A stretch of 64,000 nucleotides of DNA, taken from contig NC_134764.1 in NCBI RefSeq assembly GCF_050436995.1, forward strand, positions 9,052,001 to 9,116,000, read 5' to 3'. Within the stretch, counting starts at the first letter, position 1, and each line of letters begins with the position of its first letter. Source of the stretch: Anticarsia gemmatalis. Lineage: Eukaryota; Arthropoda; Insecta; Lepidoptera; Erebidae. A program made the translations under genes and the position numbers. Positions 59,464 to 64,000 of this stretch are shown here, one piece after another. The notes under the pieces were generated by a model, which worked only from the letters and a program-made list of their open reading frames with translations, made no database searches and was not told where the DNA came from.

Positions 59464-59857
59464 TATAATATATTATGCTCTTATATTAGTACCTACCTAG
59501 TGTAGGAAAATTTATTGTTAATTCAATATTAAGGTCGGTCAAACGCGTTTATTTTTAACTTTCCCTTAACAGATCACGTTTGTGAAGCTTTCAACTGTAA
59601 ATCAAGTTTAATTAATTAATCGTTTAAGTGGACAAGATTAAACTCTTTAGGGGAAAACACTTCCTGCCAAATAATTTTAATTAAGTTGGAAAATGCCCCC
59701 GAGGGATTTTCTTAACAGTCTTTGATTAATTACGAATTACGATCAACACATTTTATTTAAATACATTCAACTTTTGTAAACTTCTTTGTAGGGATTATAT
59801 TCCTTGCTGCATCCGCTTGGCGAAATTGACGCTTGCAATGATTATAAATATTTAATA

Positions 59858-60076
59858 CTAGCTGACCCGCGCATTTCGCTAGTGCCACATAAGAGAGAAT
59901 GGGTCAAAATTTTCCCCGTTTTTGTAACATTTTTTATTGCTATATAGGCCTACAGCCTTTCTCAATAAATTGACTATCTAACACTGAAATCATTTTTCAA
60001 ATCGGACCAGTAGTTCCTGAGATAAGCGCGTTCAAACAAACAAACAAACTCTTCAGCTTTATAATATTAGTATAGA
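59858..60076 (-). mobile_element. Non-autonomous Helitron (H9)
   Basis: CTAGCTGACCCGCGCATTTC shows a base loss in the hairpin; CAAACAAACAAACTCTTCAG and TATAGA at right. A short internal deletion removes the CACGCTACG region found in other copies. Confidence 0.82.
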
Positions 60077-60578
60077 TTATGATTATGTACGCATTCCCTC
60101 CATAGAAATAGAGAGAGTCCATAGTGACCCTGTCACTTATAATTAACAAACCCATTGAGATGATTGATAATTCTGCTATATGAAGCAAACTGAAACGGAT
60201 CCACAAGAACCACTACACACTGTAGAATGTGTAAATAAATCTATTTTTATTCCCATTATTCTTCACAAACAATGTCACCTTGCATTTTTTGCATTTCGCA
60301 ACAAAAGGTTTAATTACACGTTAACACTAAAAAGTGTAGAGATATAGCAATTATCCTCATTATATTAACAGAGTTAATTATAGAATTTTAAACAATTAAC
60401 GTATTTAGCGTTGCATTGTTGCTCGTGTCACACGGTAGTTAGAGATTATTTTTTTCTGAAAAAGGATTAATGCATTTTTTATTTAAATTGCATATTTTTT
60501 GTAAGAATGGTAATAGTTTTTCACGTACAGGAGAAATTTACCGCAGTAGTAATTGTAAGGGAATCTTCTAAGGCCCAA

Positions 60579-60813
60579 TCAATACTAATGTCATAAAGCT
60601 GAAGACTTTGTTTGTTTGAACGCGCTAATCTCAGGATCTACTGGTCCGATTTGAAAAATTATTTCAGTGTTAGATAGTCCATTTATCGAGGAACGCTATA
60701 GGCTGTATAAAATCACTCATCAGCGGAGTAGCAATGAGAAATGCTACAAAAACGGGGAAAATTATGACCCATTCTCTCTTAGGTGACGCAAGCAAGTTGC
60801 GCGGGTCAGCTAG
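60579..60813 (+). mobile_element. Non-autonomous Helitron (H10)
   Basis: TCAATACTAATGTCATAAAG, CTGAAGACTTTGTTTG, AAAACGGGGAAAATTATGAC, and a shortened hairpin CGCAAGCAAGTTGCG before CGGGTCAGCTAGT. Confidence 0.85.
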
Positions 60814-61926
60814 TTCACACATAAAGCTTGATATACGGTCGTATGAGATATTTAAAGACACACCAAAATTAGTTTTTCTTTAACTCTAAAGATCCAGGAA
60901 ATGAAACTTAATAATAGAGTATTTTTTTAATAATAGAGTTATTTTGCGCTGAAAGGATTAAGTGCGGGGTCGGGATTTTAATATTTTATAAAAATGGAAT
61001 GTCATGAAAAACTGTGATTTGCGCGTTTTATGCGTAGCGTAGCTTGTTTATGTTAATTATATCAATTAAAATTGCAAGGACAACTGAACGTGCGACATAA
61101 CTTTATTAAACCAGGTGATATCACCATAATTGAATTTCATCAAAAAATCCTGCCTGTCAGTCTATCGGAGCTTCTTTTATGCCTCTGAGGTTAAAATAGT
61201 AGAACCAATTAGGTATAGAAAAGACCCTGTGATAAATGCTATTTTAGGGAAAGACGAATAAATCTCTATAAATATAAACAAAAAAGAAATCACTGACATT
61301 TGTGTAGGCAGGCATTACTTCAGAAAATCTATACAACATTATATTTTGCTATGATTGTAATTTTTGTCAAGGTTGGTCTGGGATCTAAAGTCTCCCACGG
61401 GAATAGCCCGTGGTACCAGGCCGAAGTTGGGCCGGGTAGCTAGTTTAATATAAGATTCACGCAACTGCATCAACGGTATAAAACTAGCAAATGACTAAAT
61501 GCAACGAGGTTAAATACTTCAATAATTGACAAGATTGCTCTAGAAATAGCGTAATTACCAATAAATAAGTAATTAAAATAGATACACGTGTCTAAAGTCA
61601 TTTATAATTTGAATTTTATTCATCAGGTCAAAACGTTCGCAAGGAAAAAAATTACATAAAAATTTTGAATTAAATAATATCAAAGTTTTACACCTGTGTA
61701 CATTTTTCAAGGTCTTGCGTCGGGATTTACAGCAATTATTTTTAGTGTGCTTGTTTTATTTTATATTATTTAGGGGACATTTTGATTACTATATTATTAC
61801 GATTTATGGTGTCCGGAGACGCATTTTTAGTTTCTGGCTGTTACATGGAATTTTTACTTGTTAAGACGCAGACATATGCTCGCCGTTGTGGGATGGAAAC
61901 TTTATTTTGTTTCTTATATAATATAA

Positions 61927-62170
61927 CTAGCCGACCCGCGCAACTTTGCATACATAAGAGAGAATAGATCATAATGTTCCCCGTTTTTGTAAAAAAAATA
62001 CTGGTACTCTGCTCCTACTGGCCGTAGCGTGATGATATATAGCCTATAGTCTTCCTCGATAAATGGGCTATCTAAAACTGAAAGAATTTTTCAAATCGGA
62101 CTAATAGTTCCTGAGATTAGCGCGTTCAAATAAACAAACAAACTCTTCAGCTTTATAATATTAGTATAGA
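61927..62170 (-). mobile_element. Non-autonomous Helitron (H11)
   Basis: CTAGCCGACCCGCGCAACTT with the hairpin's far arm lost (TTGCATACATAAGAG), GTAGCGTGATGATATATAGC, and AAACTCTTCAGCTTTATAAT with TATAGA at right. Confidence 0.85.
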
Positions 62171-62894
62171 TAAAAAAATATTAAATATAGATACAAGAAT
62201 GTACGCGATCACGCATGTTATCTAAAAAAGTCTGACATTTCGGGGCAGATGCACCCTGGCTATATGATCGCATGCTGTGAACCTGTATGTACGATGCGTG
62301 TTCGTTAATTCGCGGTTTCTATTATATAAGAAACGGTTACTTATAACTATATTGCGTTTCCCATGTGTTGTCTATTTTAATATTTGTTTCTTTTGTTAAT
62401 TTGTTAGCTATTTAGTATATACAGTTAGTTTATTGTTGCTGCAAATAATTTAAAATGTAATTGTAAATATTCACCATAAATAAACTAAAGATAATTATAT
62501 AAGAAACAAAGCAAAGTTTTGCAAACAAAGCAAAGAAATGCGAAACTTTACGAGTAAAAGTACGTATACTTTATTTCATTTACATTTTATAGCTAATCCG
62601 GATACACTTTTTTACCGATAATTTTTCCATTAAGCTGTCAATCGTGTTTTAATATTCAATAGTGTTAAATAATCGCTTCTCTGTCTACAATGACGATATA
62701 ATTTAGTTTTTTCTTTGATTTATGGCTGAAGTTTAATATAATGACAATAATTATTTCGCATTGTCATTGCAACACACGCAATGACATAAAAACTAGTTGC
62801 ATAGAAACACCTGTAGCGTGATTTCCTACACTCAGTATTATGAAGACTCTAGATTTTAATATTCTAAGCTCACGAGTTCAAAATAAATATTAAG

Positions 62895-63025
62895 TCGCAT
62901 ATTTGGGTACCTCACGAGCTCACTGAAAGAAACCTGATGAACCGTGTACTCATTTGTGATTCTTGAAGCCAAAGAGATTTTATTACAAGTTAATACATAC
63001 TTTAATGCGAAAAGACTTTTTATCT
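62895..63025 (+). mobile_element. Second mariner-derived fragment
   Basis: The plus strand carries TGGGTACCTCACGAGCTCAC, encoding WVPHELTERNLM as in 59253, then ATTTTATTACAAGTTAATAC and GCGAAAAGACTTTTTATC, a worn right terminus. The left terminus is missing. Confidence 0.78.
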
Positions 63026-63299
63026 ATCGCTTAAGTTATCTGATATATACAAAAGTTGCGATTTTCTACAGTCGTTACGTTACTATCAAAGAAATCATCA
63101 ATCAATGATTAAATAATTATCTATAAGAAAGACGACTAAGGACGCTAAACAGGTTTTCGTATAACCTTACACGACTGTCAGAACATAAAAAGGAACCTTT
63201 GTTTTATTTTCGTATATAACTATCTCCATGGTAAACAGTTATCGTTCAAAGGATCGATATTAGCGTTTATAATAGGACATATTGATATGAAAGTCTTAC

Positions 63300-63405
63300 C
63301 CCCGGTTTCAGAGGTAAATTTAGCGGTAGTTTATCTATTCTTTAAAGAGTTGAAACGCTATTGAATGGTTAAACTGCCGCTAAATGGGCCTTAGAAACCG
63401 GGGTC
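63300..63405. repeat. Palindromic MITE (family Q)
   Basis: CCCCGGTTTCAGAGGTAAAT and GCGGTAGTTTATCTATTC on the left, GGTTAAACTGCCGCTAAATG and AGAAACCGGGG on the right. The longest arms of the four copies. Confidence 0.8.
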
Positions 63406-63534
63406 TAGTGATCTAAGTGTTAGAAGACTACAAACCTGCACTTATCTTTTCTTAGAGATAGATTACTAAGAAAATATAATATGAAAGGTTGGAACTTGAA
63501 GCAACTAAATCATATTTAAAACAAATATTTTACA

Positions 63535-63688
63535 CTAGCTGACACGTGCAACTTCGCTTGCGTAACATAAGAGAGAATGGGTCAAAATTTTCCACGTTTT
63601 TTAACGATACTCTCCTCCTATTGGTCGTGATGATATATAGCCTATAGCCTTCTTCGATAAATGGTCTATGTAACACTGAAAGTATAGA
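63535..63688 (-). mobile_element. Helitron (H12), internally deleted
   Basis: CTAGCTGACACGTGCAACTT, CGCTTGCGTAACATAAGAG and GATGATATATAGCCTATAGC are followed by AACACTGAAAG joined straight to TATAGA. About 85 bases including the (CAAA)n tract are missing while both tips remain. Confidence 0.8.
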
Positions 63689-64000
63689 TAACATGAATGT
63701 TAAATTTCTTAGCATAAAATCGCGCGCTAAGCAGCTAAAGGTTCTATTTAATCTAACCACTTAGATGTAATGACTGGAGTCAATATTTTCAATACTAAAA
63801 CAACTTAGCAATTATACTTATATAATGACTAATATTTTATCCGCCTTATCTTGACTACCATTTATGTAGTTCTCAAGGATTTTTGAATAAAACTTTGTAC
63901 GTGCGTAAGTAGTTTTTTCGAGGTAAGGACATTTTTAAAACCAACTCTATAAATTATTATCTATGTAGACATATTATGTCAGAAATGAAATTGTTGAAAA

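Larger units (their letters stand above)
55853..64000. other. Right flank, no gene seen
   Basis: Beyond gene 6 I find only repeats: SINE pieces (55985, 56120, 58106, 59021), seven Helitron copies or remnants, a triplicated segment (57095-58100), two mariner derivatives and a family Q MITE. No exon of the CRAL-TRIO family appears on either strand, so the array ends here or resumes past the window. Confidence 0.55.

Overview
AT-rich, intron-bearing animal DNA, most likely from a moth or butterfly. The reasons are the tiny exons with GT/AG borders, the dense tRNA-headed and 5S-headed SINEs, and at least twelve non-autonomous Helitron copies ending in a CGCAA/TTGCG hairpin plus CTAG, a type common in Lepidoptera. 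The species cannot be fixed from the sequence.

The window is one tandem array of six CRAL-TRIO (Sec14-like, alpha-tocopherol-transfer-protein-like) lipid-carrier genes, all on the minus strand and all built of six coding exons with intron phases 1, 2, 0, 0, 1. I rebuilt them exon by exon. Gene 1 (1-2766, runs off the left edge), gene 2 (6175-11366, 312 aa) and gene 3 (16220-24424, 312 aa) form group A. Group A has a fixed 163-bp first exon, a conserved His201 and, where the 3' end is visible, a three-cysteine C-terminus. Gene 4 (34165-39407, 314 aa), gene 5 (41748-47285, 318 aa) and gene 6 (51332-55838, 322 aa) form group B. Group B lacks that His and ends in GMPGTFRT plus a short acidic tail. 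All five complete reading frames are open, and every intron border is GT/AG.

The groups are separated by 9.7 kb (24.4-34.2 kb) holding only mobile-element debris. Intergenic gaps and introns are filled with four SINE families, a 5S-rRNA-derived SINE, Helitrons, several palindromic MITE families, mariner-derived MITEs carrying a transposase scrap, and short near-perfect hairpins. From 55.9 kb to the right end no gene was found, only repeats.

The genes presumably encode cytosolic carriers for hydrophobic ligands (retinoids, carotenoids, tocopherol or phosphoinositides are typical of the family), but no ligand can be assigned. The most interesting points are mobile elements at functional edges of these genes: a Helitron 16 bp after the gene 5 stop, another 95 bp upstream of the gene 3 start, an inverted SINE pair around gene 5 exon 3, and a shared TATA plus TCA core promoter in group A.
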